Source of the DNA: Acholeplasmataceae bacterium
Lineage (GTDB): Bacteria > Bacillota_I > Bacilli_A > Izemoplasmatales > Hujiaoplasmataceae
DNA length: 12,118 bases
Assembly: GCA_012515085.1 (NCBI GenBank)
Contig: JAAYZB010000219.1
Span: 1 to 12,118, forward strand
Direction of reading: 5' to 3'
Part shown: positions 4,817 to 11,961 of the stretch, one piece after another
Position numbering within the stretch: position 1 is the stretch's first letter
Layout: the number at the start of each line of letters is the position of its first letter
The notes under the pieces: model-generated
What the model was told of the DNA's origin: nothing
Seen by the model: the letters and a program-made list of their open reading frames with translations, nothing else
The model's database searches: none
Made by a program: the position numbers and the translations under genes

Positions 4817-5056
4817 ATGTATAAGTTAAATAGCAATAAGATTCGGGGTTTATTTGCCGAGAACCGAATCACTCATGAAATAGCCGCACAATTACTCGGC
4901 GTTGCAAGAGATACCGTTCATAGGAAACTGGCTGGTAAGAATGATTTTACTATCAAGGAAATTTGCCAACTTGCAGATATATTCAAAGTATCCCCTGCGA
5001 TTTTTTTTGAGAACGAATTGCCGCAACAAGATAAACAGAAGTTAATTATCGAATAA
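4817..5056 (+). CDS. Cro/XRE-family transcriptional regulator, 79 aa
   Basis: A compact lambda-repressor-like HTH protein. Residues 5-16 form helix 1, ITHEIAAQLLGVARDTVHRKLAGKNDFT (~18-45) carries the HTH, and IKEICQLADIFKVSPAIFF (46-64) is the typical final helix with the conserved F-V-S-F pattern. There is no C-terminal peptidase or dimerisation domain, so it is Cro-like and unlike an SOS-cleavable CI repressor. AAAGGGG 8-14 bases upstream supports the ATG. It lies second in the early operon and very probably autoregulates the promoter at 4609-4637. No divergent CI partner is visible in the window. Confidence 0.85.
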   Translation: MYKLNSNKIRGLFAENRITHEIAAQLLGVARDTVHRKLAGKNDFTIKEICQLADIFKVSPAIFFENELPQQDKQKLIIE

Positions 5057-5094
5057 AATATACCGAAACGACAGAAAACACCTTACAAACTCAT

Positions 5095-5123
5095 TTTACA
5101 TCACAGGGTTGAGTATTTATACC
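5095..5123 (+). promoter_or_regulatory. Possible weak promoter ahead of the recombination operon
   Basis: TTTACA (5095-5100), a 17-base spacer, and TATACC (5118-5123). The -35 is good and the -10 poor. A small hairpin ACGCTC-TAC-GGGCGT follows at 5139-5153, just before the ribosome-binding site. The operon may instead rely on read-through from 4609. Confidence 0.35.
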
Positions 5124-5180
5124 CCACCACAATAAAAAACGCTCTACGGGCGTAAAAATAAGGAGAAAGAGGTAAAAGGA

Positions 5181-7226
5181 ATGGAACTGAAAATTATCAA
5201 ACTGCAAAACTTCCGGAAGTTCGACCAATTATCAATCGATTTCACGGGAGCAAAGAATGAGATCCGCCGGCCTAACCGCTGGGGGAAGTCGACCATTGCA
5301 GACGCCATCGCGTTTGTTTTGGTCGGAAAATTGAACAACGGGTCATCTGACCTGTCATCGATTAAACCAATTCAGAATGGATTCTTGGAACCGGCCGAAA
5401 AGCTGGAGACTGTTGCTGAGTTGGTTTTTTTGAACGGCAAAAACGATGGCCCAATGGAGATCATGCTCCGAAAAGAGTACGGCGAGCAGTGGGTCAAAAC
5501 GCGCGGAACAACCGACTACGAGATGAAAGGGCACTACACCAATCTCTATGTCAACGGTCAAAAAAAGACTGCGACCGAATACACGGAAATGATCCTTGGA
5601 TTGTTCCGACTACCATCGACGGAGTACTTGAATATCCTGACAAACCCAACATTCTTCAGCCAAGGGCTATCCTGGCAACGTCGGCTTGAGATCCTGACGG
5701 AACTGGTCGGGGATGTCGACGCGGATGAGGTGTTCAAAGCAAACACCATGCTGAAGGACATCAAACCGGAACTGGATCAAGCATTCGGCGATGCCGACCA
5801 GGCTATCAAGACACTCAAATACAAGCTCGACGACGGCAAGACCAACGGACTCAAGCGCAGGGCTGCCGACCTTGAAGCACAGATCAATGGCTTTGTGATC
5901 AACGATCCGGTCTCCGAAGATGCGTTCACGGCGGCGGCTCAGAAAATCACAAGCAACACCACCAAGATCGTCGAACTTCGAGTAAAAAAGACGGGGTTAA
6001 AAGATCCTGTGATCGAAAGTCTGAATCAGCAACTCCTCGAAGCGAAAGCCCTGCTCAGCAAATCCGAGGCAACCGACCGGGAGGAACTGCTGAAGAAAAA
6101 CCAGACAATCAATGACCAAATCAACAACCTTCGTGAAAAGGCTCAGGCTGAAAGCCAAGCAGCCGCGGAAGTCGGGAAAAAGGCAGCCAAGATTGAGTTG
6201 GATATCCACAGTCTGCAGAATCAAATCCATCTGAAAAACACTCAGATCACCGACAAAGAGGCGCGGAAGGAGCAAAAGAAGAAAGATTGGTACGCCGAAC
6301 GCGGCAAGCTCTTTACACCTTTGGAATCGGTGCTGTGCCCAAATTGTGGAGCCGACATCAACGAGCAGGCCAACCAATCCGCACTTGATCGCTTCAACGC
6401 CGAAAAGGCTGAGAAAATGAAGAATATCACTGCAGAAGGTCAAGAGCTGAAGGCAGACATCGAAGCCTTGCAGAAAGAGATTCAAAGCCTGAATGACCAA
6501 ATCGCCGAAGCCGAGAAGAACAAGGCAAGCATCATCATTCCGAAAGCGATGAACTATGATGCGGAGATTGCTTCACTGTCATCGCAGAAGACATACTACT
6601 ACGAAAGCGAAGCAACCAAAAAAGTCAAGGAACGAATCGGTGGCATCGAGAAGAACATCGAGGAAGAAAAAAACCGGGGGATCGACGACGGTGGGCTCAC
6701 AAATGACATCATGAAACTTGAAGAAGAGAACGCCAATCTACAAGAGACAATCATCAAGTATCAAGTTGAGAAGAAAAACCGGGAACAGCGTCGAGAATGG
6801 GAGAATCAACTTGCTACCGTCAACCGAGACATCGCCAACATCGAAGTAAAGATCGACTTGCTGAAAGAGTACAGACGCACCAAGATCGACATTTTCAAGG
6901 CAAAACTTGGTCAGGCCTTTGGTGGCATCGAGTTTCAGTTGATTGAGGAAAACATCAAGGCTGACAGCTGGGATCAGACCTGTTACGTAGTCGACAGGAC
7001 ACCGAACGGCATCGTCAAGTATGAATACACGAACACTGAGCGGAAAATCAAGATCGGCATCCAAATCATCGAGGCGATCAAAGGCCTGCTGAACTGTGAA
7101 ATCCTGCCAATCATCATCGACAACGCCGAAGCGATCACGGACATGAATCGCAACTTCGACACCACCGCTCAGACCATCTGCTTTATTGCCAAAGATACAG
7201 CACCAGCGACAACAGCTGGAGCATAA
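5181..7226 (+). CDS. SbcC/Rad50-like phage AAA ATPase, 681 aa
   Basis: An ABC/SMC-type ATPase of the kind found beside recT in many Gram-positive phages. Visible parts in order: N-terminal strand-helix LKIIKLQNFRKFDQL; P-loop at residues 30-38 (RPNRWGKST); Q-loop-like FFSQGLSWQRRLEIL at 158-172; a long coiled coil; a central zinc-hook CPNC (Cys386, Cys389); a second coiled coil; and C-terminal Walker B ILPIIIDNAE (Asp647, Glu650). Family members dimerise through the hook and remodel DNA ends for recombination. The usual GxNGxGKS P-loop has lost two glycines here (Arg30 and Arg33), which is odd. Two Shine-Dalgarno-like stretches (AAGGAG, GAGGT) precede the ATG. RecT follows after 18 bases. I see no separate SbcD-type nuclease gene; the MBL protein two genes downstream might provide that activity. 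Confidence 0.88.
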   Translation: MELKIIKLQNFRKFDQLSIDFTGAKNEIRRPNRWGKSTIADAIAFVLVGKLNNGSSDLSSIKPIQNGFLEPAEKLETVAELVFLNGKNDGPMEIMLRKEYGEQWVKTRGTTDYEMKGHYTNLYVNGQKKTATEYTEMILGLFRLPSTEYLNILTNPTFFSQGLSWQRRLEILTELVGDVDADEVFKANTMLKDIKPELDQAFGDADQAIKTLKYKLDDGKTNGLKRRAADLEAQINGFVINDPVSEDAFTAAAQKITSNTTKIVELRVKKTGLKDPVIESLNQQLLEAKALLSKSEATDREELLKKNQTINDQINNLREKAQAESQAAAEVGKKAAKIELDIHSLQNQIHLKNTQITDKEARKEQKKKDWYAERGKLFTPLESVLCPNCGADINEQANQSALDRFNAEKAEKMKNITAEGQELKADIEALQKEIQSLNDQIAEAEKNKASIIIPKAMNYDAEIASLSSQKTYYYESEATKKVKERIGGIEKNIEEEKNRGIDDGGLTNDIMKLEEENANLQETIIKYQVEKKNREQRREWENQLATVNRDIANIEVKIDLLKEYRRTKIDIFKAKLGQAFGGIEFQLIEENIKADSWDQTCYVVDRTPNGIVKYEYTNTERKIKIGIQIIEAIKGLLNCEILPIIIDNAEAITDMNRNFDTTAQTICFIAKDTAPATTAGA

Positions 7227-7244
7227 AAAAAGGAGAAGAAAAAA

Positions 7245-8183
7245 ATGGGAAATGAAACACTGAAGAGCAACACCGGAATGAACAAGGTAGCGGCACAGGA
7301 TGCGAAACTGGTCCTGCAAGAAAAGACGATTGCTGACGTGGTCCAAAACCGCATCAATGAGCTCGTACAAGGAGGCCGTCTGAATCTACCGGCCAACTAC
7401 TCTGTAGGAAATGCCATGTCATCTGCATGGCTGATCCTGCAAAGCGTAGTCGACAAGGACAAAAAGCCGGCACTTGAAGTATGCACTAAAGAGTCGGTTG
7501 TCAACGCTTTACTGGATATGGCGATTTTAGGGCTTAACCCAGCGAAGCAACAGGGCTACTTTATCGCCTACGGTAATCGGTTAGCCTGGTCCACATCCTA
7601 CTTCGGGAACCAAGCAGCAGTCTCACGCCTTAAAGGATTTGAGGACTTGCCAAGAGCGGCGCTGATCTATGACGGCGACACGGTTGAATTGGGCCATGAC
7701 GAGTATGGGGAAGAGTACGTGGTAAAACATGAGACTACATGGACGAATAAGCTGAAAGGCACCATCGTCGGTGCTTACGCAACGATCAAGTTTAACAGCC
7801 ACCCACGCTGCCAAGTCATGACAATGGCCGAGATCCGCGAGTCCTGGGCAATGTCAAAGACTAACAAAGAGCACAAAGAGTTTACTGGCGAATTTGCCAA
7901 GAGAACCGTGCTGAATCGCTTGCTGAAAAACATCCTCAAAACCTCGACGGATGACGACGTGGTCGCCGAGACAATGATCAAAAACGAGCAAAATCATTTT
8001 GATTTTGAATCTACTGGCGAAGTTGTCGATACAATCCAAAAAGAAGCAGTCGAGAAAGTCGGCACTATAGAAGCTCCAGACGCTGCAGGCACACCCGGCC
8101 CGATCATGCAAGAGCCTCCCGTCAGCAAGGAATCGCCGAAACAGACCACGATTTTCGAGCAAGCCGATAAACCCAATTTTTAG
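7245..8183 (+). CDS. recT: RecT-family single-strand annealing recombinase, 312 aa
   Basis: RecT-type proteins bind single-stranded DNA and anneal complementary strands in phage recombination. The family core is clear: an N-terminal region, then AMSSAWLILQSVVD, the characteristic KESVVNALLDMAILGLNPAKQQGYFIAYGNRLAW block (~residues 83-116) and TSYFGNQAAVSRL. Further on are the MTMAEIRESWAMSK and FAKRTVLNRLLKNIL segments (~190-230) near the end of the recombinase domain. The remaining ~75 residues are acidic and variable, as is common. Length is normal for the family. AAAGGAGAAG precedes the ATG. It lies between the ATPase and the MBL gene, an arrangement known from other Bacillota phages. Confidence 0.95.
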   Translation: MGNETLKSNTGMNKVAAQDAKLVLQEKTIADVVQNRINELVQGGRLNLPANYSVGNAMSSAWLILQSVVDKDKKPALEVCTKESVVNALLDMAILGLNPAKQQGYFIAYGNRLAWSTSYFGNQAAVSRLKGFEDLPRAALIYDGDTVELGHDEYGEEYVVKHETTWTNKLKGTIVGAYATIKFNSHPRCQVMTMAEIRESWAMSKTNKEHKEFTGEFAKRTVLNRLLKNILKTSTDDDVVAETMIKNEQNHFDFESTGEVVDTIQKEAVEKVGTIEAPDAAGTPGPIMQEPPVSKESPKQTTIFEQADKPNF

Positions 8184-8195
8184 AAAGGAGACACA

Positions 8196-8921
8196 ATGGA
8201 AATCATCTGTCTGGCATCATCATCAGCCGGCAACGCTTACGTTGTCCGGAACGAAAAACACGCAATACTCCTCGAAGCCGGCATCGATTTCCGCCTCTTG
8301 AAGACAAGGCTGCTTGATCATCGGATAGTACTCACGGCATTGGGAGCGGTCGCCATCACACACTCGCATGGCGACCATTCCCGCGCCTCTGAAAAGGTCT
8401 CAAGGTTTATGCCAGTCATCGCCAGTGAAGCGACGCTAAAGAACATCAAAGTGCTACCGAATCGTGGGTATCCGCTGAATGAATGGCAAAAAGTGTACAT
8501 CGGATCCTTCGAGCTGACAGGGTTCTTCGTACCGCATGACTGCGACGGAGCAATGGGATTCATTATCCATGACCGGCTGAACGATGAGAAATTGATCTTT
8601 GTCAACGATGCCAACATGGTCATCTATCACTTCAAAGAATCATTCGATTACATCATGATCGAGTGCAACCACGTGAACGACATTCTGATCAGTAATGCTG
8701 ATGACAGAGCGATTAGAGTGGCGAAAAGCCACATGAGCCTGGAGACGCTGAAGATCGTGTTTGCCAAGTCCATCAACAACTTTTCAAGGACCAAAGCGAT
8801 CTACTTGATGCACTTGAGCGACGGCAATAGCGACCAGAACCGAATGATCAAAGAGATCGAAAAGCAGACTGGAGTACCGACCTATGCTTGCCTAAAAGAG
8901 GGGGGTGTGACAAGTGGGTGA
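8196..8921 (+). CDS. Metallo-beta-lactamase-fold hydrolase (YycJ/phage type), 241 aa
   Basis: The metal-binding signature T-H56-S-H58-G-D60-H61 is intact. Further candidates for metal ligands are VPHDC (~residue 112), FVNDAN (Asp in the position of the bridging Asp), SHMSLE and LMHLSDGNSD. The opening CLASSSAGNAYVV resembles YycJ-like MBL hydrolases. In this phage context the protein is commonly encoded just after recT; a DNA- or nucleotide-directed phosphodiesterase or nuclease role is plausible, but the substrate is unknown. GAAAGGAG gives a good ribosome-binding site 12 bases after the recT stop. The last 8 bases overlap the replisome organiser gene. Confidence 0.9.
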   Translation: MEIICLASSSAGNAYVVRNEKHAILLEAGIDFRLLKTRLLDHRIVLTALGAVAITHSHGDHSRASEKVSRFMPVIASEATLKNIKVLPNRGYPLNEWQKVYIGSFELTGFFVPHDCDGAMGFIIHDRLNDEKLIFVNDANMVIYHFKESFDYIMIECNHVNDILISNADDRAIRVAKSHMSLETLKIVFAKSINNFSRTKAIYLMHLSDGNSDQNRMIKEIEKQTGVPTYACLKEGGVTSG

Positions 8922-9822
8922 ACTGAAATGGATCAAAATTGTCACAGATTTATTCGACGATCCGAAGATAAAGTTGATCGAATCCGAACAAAAAGCCGAT
9001 ACTTTCCTGATAATTTGGGTGAAGATTTTATGCCTCGCCGGCAAACTAAATAATAGCGGGTTGTTAGCTTTACACGAACCGATGAAGCCGTACACGATCG
9101 AGATGCTTTCCAGAGAGTTCAGCCGTAAGCTTAAAGTGGTTGAACAAGCGGTCTCCATATTCCTAGAATATGGAATGCTCGAAAAAATTAACGAAACATA
9201 CGTAATCTCAAATTGGAGCAAGCATCAAAGTGCGGACAAAATCGAGAAGAAAAACGAGTACATGCGTGACTATATGACGGCTTATCGTTCCAAGCAAAAA
9301 GAGTTAACAAAGGGTTTGTGTAAATCTAACTGTAAAACTAACAGTAGGCTTAATGTTAGCCGTACAGAATTAGATAAAGAATATAAAGAAGAAATTAAGA
9401 ATATAGAAAAAGAAAAAGATATTAAAGCATCTGAAGATGCTATGTCAGTTGACACTGACGCTTCCAACGGCAAAGCCGATAAAATCGACTTTGAATCCCT
9501 TTGTGAATACTGGAACACCCACTCACTTTTGAAGGAGATCACCAAAATCACGGAGCAGAGAAAGCCGAACGTCAACGCACGAATCAAAGAGCATGGGCTT
9601 GAAGCTATTTACAAAATGATTGACCAAGCAGGACAAAGCCCATTCCTTCGTGGCGACAATAGGCAAGGATTTATTGCCACATTTGACTGGTGTTTCAAGC
9701 CAAAGAACTTCGTCAAAGTCCTTGAAGGAAACTATATCGACGGCAAGACAAACAAGACGATTTACGATGACGTTGAGGAGCGAGTACGAAAAATGAATGA
9801 ATACATGGGGGTTAAGTCATGA
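8914..9822 (+). CDS. Phage replisome organiser / DnaD-like initiator, 302 aa
   Basis: The N-terminus (WIKIVTDLFDDPKIKLIE... to ~residue 120) matches the phage replisome-organiser N-terminal domain, a winged-helix DNA-binding module. It is followed by the conserved basic segment KIEKKNEYMRDYMTAYRSKQK. A low-complexity Lys/Glu/Asp/Ser linker (~125-190) leads to a C-terminal domain with W-N-TH, FLRGDNRQGFIATFDWCFKPKNFVKVLEGNY (~245-275), typical of initiators that recruit helicase and its loader. The start is GTG at 8914, 8 bases inside the upstream gene, with AGAGGGGGG correctly spaced before it; no better ATG exists. The linker-coding DNA is A/T-rich with short repeats and could contain the origin. 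It overlaps the helicase-loader-like gene by ATGA. Confidence 0.9.
   Translation: MGELKWIKIVTDLFDDPKIKLIESEQKADTFLIIWVKILCLAGKLNNSGLLALHEPMKPYTIEMLSREFSRKLKVVEQAVSIFLEYGMLEKINETYVISNWSKHQSADKIEKKNEYMRDYMTAYRSKQKELTKGLCKSNCKTNSRLNVSRTELDKEYKEEIKNIEKEKDIKASEDAMSVDTDASNGKADKIDFESLCEYWNTHSLLKEITKITEQRKPNVNARIKEHGLEAIYKMIDQAGQSPFLRGDNRQGFIATFDWCFKPKNFVKVLEGNYIDGKTNKTIYDDVEERVRKMNEYMGVKS
9154..9174. repeat. Perfect inverted repeat inside the replisome organiser gene
   Basis: TCCATATTC-CTA-GAATATGGA: two 9-base arms matching exactly around a 3-base spacer. It could be a binding site for a dimeric protein or form a cruciform/hairpin. It lies in the N-terminal coding part of the initiator gene. A chance occurrence in 12 kb cannot be excluded. 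Confidence 0.55.
9326..9459. other. Candidate replication origin within the initiator gene
   Basis: Three copies of a CTAAC-type motif lie in 34 bases: CTAACTGT (9326-9333), CTAACAGT (9338-9345) and ATGTTAG (9353-9359, inverted). A roughly 60-base A/T-rich stretch (9366-9426) follows, and then two neighbouring dyads, GCATCT-GA-AGATGC (9427-9440) and GTCAGT-TGAC-ACTGAC (9444-9459). Repeats beside an A/T-rich unwinding region inside an initiator gene is the known origin layout of lambda and several lactococcal phages. The evidence is circumstantial. Confidence 0.4.
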
Positions 9823-10295
9823 CAAAAAGCGAAGTCATCATGCTGCGGAACTATATCAAAGGCGCCTACGGCTATGATAACGGCGGGGAATCGACCGATG
9901 CGGTGTGGTTCGATCTCTTACAGGGCTATGAATACAAAGGCATCATGCAGGCTGCCAAGAACCACATCAAATCAGGGAACAATTACCCACCAAGGGTTGC
10001 GGAACTCATCCGAGGATATGAATTGATCCTTGACTCGCTATCCGACGACATTATCAACTGCATGGAAAGAGCCGGAGAGTTCGACGATTTGGCAGGCGAT
10101 GAGGAAACCAAATCGTGGAATAAAAGAAACCGAATTGAGAAGTTGAAACACTGGCTTGCTCATCCGAACCGCAACCTAATCATGCCAGAGTGGCTGAAAG
10201 CAATCATAAGCAAGTATCAAGCGGGAATAAAAATGAAGTATTTCGGTAATGGAAGCCGAGATGCTATTGAGCAAAGGAGCGAACGTTATGACTAA
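9819..10295 (+). CDS. Replicative helicase loader/inhibitor-like protein (G39P type), 158 aa
   Basis: The N-terminal ~65 residues (MTKSEVIMLRNYIKGAYGYD...DAVWFDLLQGYEYKGIMQAAKNHIKSGNNYPPRVAELI) follow the pattern of the SPP1 G39P-like family. These small helical domains bind the replicative DNA helicase and control its loading. The rest is helical and charged, with DLAGDEE and a PEWLKAIISKY segment. SPP1 G39P itself is shorter (about 126 aa). The position directly after the replisome organiser, with an ATGA overlap, fits exactly. No helicase gene is visible in the window, so it may act on the host helicase or on a phage helicase encoded further on. A DnaC-like loader is excluded by the lack of a P-loop. 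Confidence 0.72.
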   Translation: MTKSEVIMLRNYIKGAYGYDNGGESTDAVWFDLLQGYEYKGIMQAAKNHIKSGNNYPPRVAELIRGYELILDSLSDDIINCMERAGEFDDLAGDEETKSWNKRNRIEKLKHWLAHPNRNLIMPEWLKAIISKYQAGIKMKYFGNGSRDAIEQRSERYD

Positions 10296-10497
10296 TTACC
10301 AGCCTGACATCATCACCACGATCGAACACGAAGCTATGAAATATCTCAAGCGATTCAGACGGATCCCGGAAGTGATTGCTTTATCGAAAGCAGAGTTTTC
10401 AGCCTACGAGGAAGAACGCAGAATCGGACGCATACCAATGATCAAGCATAAAGGCAAATCCGTCATTCTATCGGTCCGGAGGTTCAGATCATCATGA
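10288..10497 (+). CDS. Small basic hypothetical phage protein, 69 aa
   Basis: Not recognised. The protein (MTNYQPDIITTIEHEAMKYLKRFRRIPEV...) is basic, with a helix rich in Lys/Arg around residues 11-24 and a short beta end (KHKGKSVILSVRRFRSS). The length and charge would suit a nucleic-acid or protein-binding accessory factor. The ATG at 10288 follows AAAGGAG at a good distance and overlaps the previous gene by 8 bases; a longer frame from 10249 lacks a ribosome-binding site. The stop overlaps the next start by ATGA. Confidence 0.7.
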   Translation: MTNYQPDIITTIEHEAMKYLKRFRRIPEVIALSKAEFSAYEEERRIGRIPMIKHKGKSVILSVRRFRSS

Positions 10498-11012
10498 CTG
10501 AGATCGAAAGCAAGAAGCACGAGCCGATCGTCTATGATGTCCACGATCTGATCACTGGGCAACCTGGGAAGACATTCCCGGTTCGGAAGTTGTGTATCAT
10601 GTTCTTCGGTAAATATACCAAGTCACTCGACACCAGGATGCGGAATATAGTGACCGAGATCGTCAACGACAGGATGATGCAGAAGATCATCATCAGTACC
10701 AAGGAAGGGTACTTGTCGCCGACTGTGGAGCAAGCAGACATTGTTCAGAACGCCATCGACGAAATCAAAAAGACTGCCAAGGCGTTGTTTTACCGCCGAG
10801 CTTCGATCAAATACCGGATCGATCATGATCAACAGTTTAAACTAAGAATCGGCAGGAAAGACAGCCCAAGTTATGAAGCCTTCGAAAGGGAAGTCCTCGA
10901 GGAACTTCAGACTGAGATTGAGGCAGAATTGGCTGCCAAGAAAGAGAAACGCAAGATCACGCCCGTTGTCTATGAGCAGACCAAGTCTGGTCAGATGTCG
11001 TTTGGGGTGTGA
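10494..11012 (+). CDS. Hypothetical phage protein, possible winged-helix domain, 172 aa
   Basis: Not firmly recognised. The first ~85 residues (VHDLITGQPGKTFPVRKLCIMFFGKYTKSLDTRMRNIVTEIVNDR...IIISTKEGYLSP) have the helix-helix-helix-beta-beta rhythm of a winged-helix domain, with GYLSPTVEQ resembling the end of the wing. The C-terminal half is highly charged and helical (EREVLEELQTEIEAELAAKKEKRK), ending in a short SGQMSFGV tail. That tail loosely resembles C-terminal peptides that bind clamp proteins (QxxLF type), which is speculative. It overlaps the upstream gene by ATGA and sits 10 bases before the zinc-cluster/MazG-like gene. A DNA-binding role in replication or early regulation is plausible. 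Confidence 0.7.
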   Translation: MTEIESKKHEPIVYDVHDLITGQPGKTFPVRKLCIMFFGKYTKSLDTRMRNIVTEIVNDRMMQKIIISTKEGYLSPTVEQADIVQNAIDEIKKTAKALFYRRASIKYRIDHDQQFKLRIGRKDSPSYEAFEREVLEELQTEIEAELAAKKEKRKITPVVYEQTKSGQMSFGV

Positions 11013-11022
11013 GGAGGAAATT

Positions 11023-11751
11023 ATGAAAAAAGAAGAACAAAAATGCCGCGTGTGCGGTTGTACTCAGATGAACGCTTGCCCCGGAGGTTGCTACTGGGTC
11101 GAGGAAGATCTCTGCAACAGATGCGCAGTGTGTGAAACCTGCGGAAACACTGGTGAAGATTACGACATTTACAAGTGTACTCTCTGTGGCAAGATAGCGT
11201 GCTTGGAGTGCGGTGAGGACTTTGATCAAGGATTTATCTGCAAAGAATGTCTATCAAAGCAAGAAAAATGCGACTGCACGAAATGTCGTAACAAATACAC
11301 CTTTAATTGTCCGGAAGATGGCGAAGGGTATTCATATTGCTACGATTGCCCCGATTTCCAACTCACCGATATCAACAACTACATCCAAGAAATTCATCAA
11401 AACGCCAAAGAGCACGGATGGTGGGATGATAAGAGATCAATGGCCGAGTTGCTATGTTTAATCCATTCCGAAGTGTCGGAAGCTCTTGAAGAAGATCGCA
11501 ATCGTCGTAAACCAACTGAAACCTACTATTCAGTAAAAAAGATCATCGATGGAAAAACCATAATCGAGTATGATTTTTATTCACATGATGACATTACTAA
11601 ACCAGAGGGCATTCCATCCGAACTTGCCGACATCGTGATCCGTGTCATGGACATCTGCGGTCACTACGGCATCGATCTCGAAGCAGCGATCAAGGAGAAA
11701 ATGGAATACAACAAGAATAGGCCTTACAAGCACGGAGGGAAGAAACTATGA
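11023..11751 (+). CDS. Zinc-cluster/MazG-like NTP pyrophosphohydrolase fusion, 242 aa
   Basis: Two parts. Residues 8-109 hold 21 cysteines in CxxC-type pairs (8/11, 31/34, 37/40, 52/55, 60/63, 73/76, 85/88, 106/109), opening with CRVCGCTQMNACPGGCYWVEEDLC, a zinc-binding module common in phage proteins. Several Zn ions are probably bound. Residues ~118-242 form an all-helical MazG-like domain. Its metal-binding pattern is E150-V-S-E153 and E200-L-A-D203, with KHGWWDDKRS-like and EYNKNRPYKHGGKK segments typical of phage MazG-like NTP pyrophosphatases. These remove pyrophosphate from (d)NTPs or related alarmones. GAGGAGGAAATT supports the ATG at 11023; a longer frame from 10873 overlaps the previous gene and lacks a ribosome-binding site. 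The fusion itself is the odd point. Confidence 0.85.
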   Translation: MKKEEQKCRVCGCTQMNACPGGCYWVEEDLCNRCAVCETCGNTGEDYDIYKCTLCGKIACLECGEDFDQGFICKECLSKQEKCDCTKCRNKYTFNCPEDGEGYSYCYDCPDFQLTDINNYIQEIHQNAKEHGWWDDKRSMAELLCLIHSEVSEALEEDRNRRKPTETYYSVKKIIDGKTIIEYDFYSHDDITKPEGIPSELADIVIRVMDICGHYGIDLEAAIKEKMEYNKNRPYKHGGKKL

Positions 11752-11960
11752 GCTTCCTCAAAACACTCAATGAGTGCATCCATTTGCTTGAAATCGAAGG
11801 CGAGAACAGCAAGGCAGTCGTCAGAGAAAAACTTATCGCTATCAGAAACGAAACCTGCTGCATGTGCCCCGGAGACGAGAATGGGATCTGTCCAGGAATA
11901 CCAGGTACTCCGCATCCGGATCCGACACCTTGCAGAATCTTCCAAGACGGGAGGGAATAG
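11748..11960 (+). CDS. Small Cys-rich hypothetical protein, 70 aa
   Basis: Not recognised. The N-terminal ~35 residues are helical and charged. The C-terminal half contains TCCMCPGDENGICPGIPG and TPCRIF (Cys37, 38, 40, 48, 62), with many Pro and Gly, suggesting one structural zinc site or a disulphide/iron-sulphur knuckle. It overlaps the MazG-like gene by ATGA, so the two are translated together and may interact. The next gene starts after only one base. There is no membrane helix or signal peptide. Confidence 0.7.
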   Translation: MSFLKTLNECIHLLEIEGENSKAVVREKLIAIRNETCCMCPGDENGICPGIPGTPHPDPTPCRIFQDGRE

Positions 11961-11961
11961 C

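Noticed and set aside
5997..6500. Long - strand open frames opposite the ATPase gene (up to 167-210 aa)
   Set aside because: Antisense shadows of a Lys/Glu-rich coiled-coil gene, with no ribosome-binding sites or family features.
10249..10287. Longer start for the 69-aa gene
   Set aside because: No ribosome-binding site; the internal ATG at 10288 has AAAGGAG at proper spacing.
10873..11022. N-terminal extension of the zinc/MazG-like gene, making it 292 aa
   Set aside because: It lies entirely in another frame of the 172-aa gene, is Arg/Ser-rich shadow sequence, and the ATG at 11023 has GAGGAGG and starts just before the first Cys cluster.
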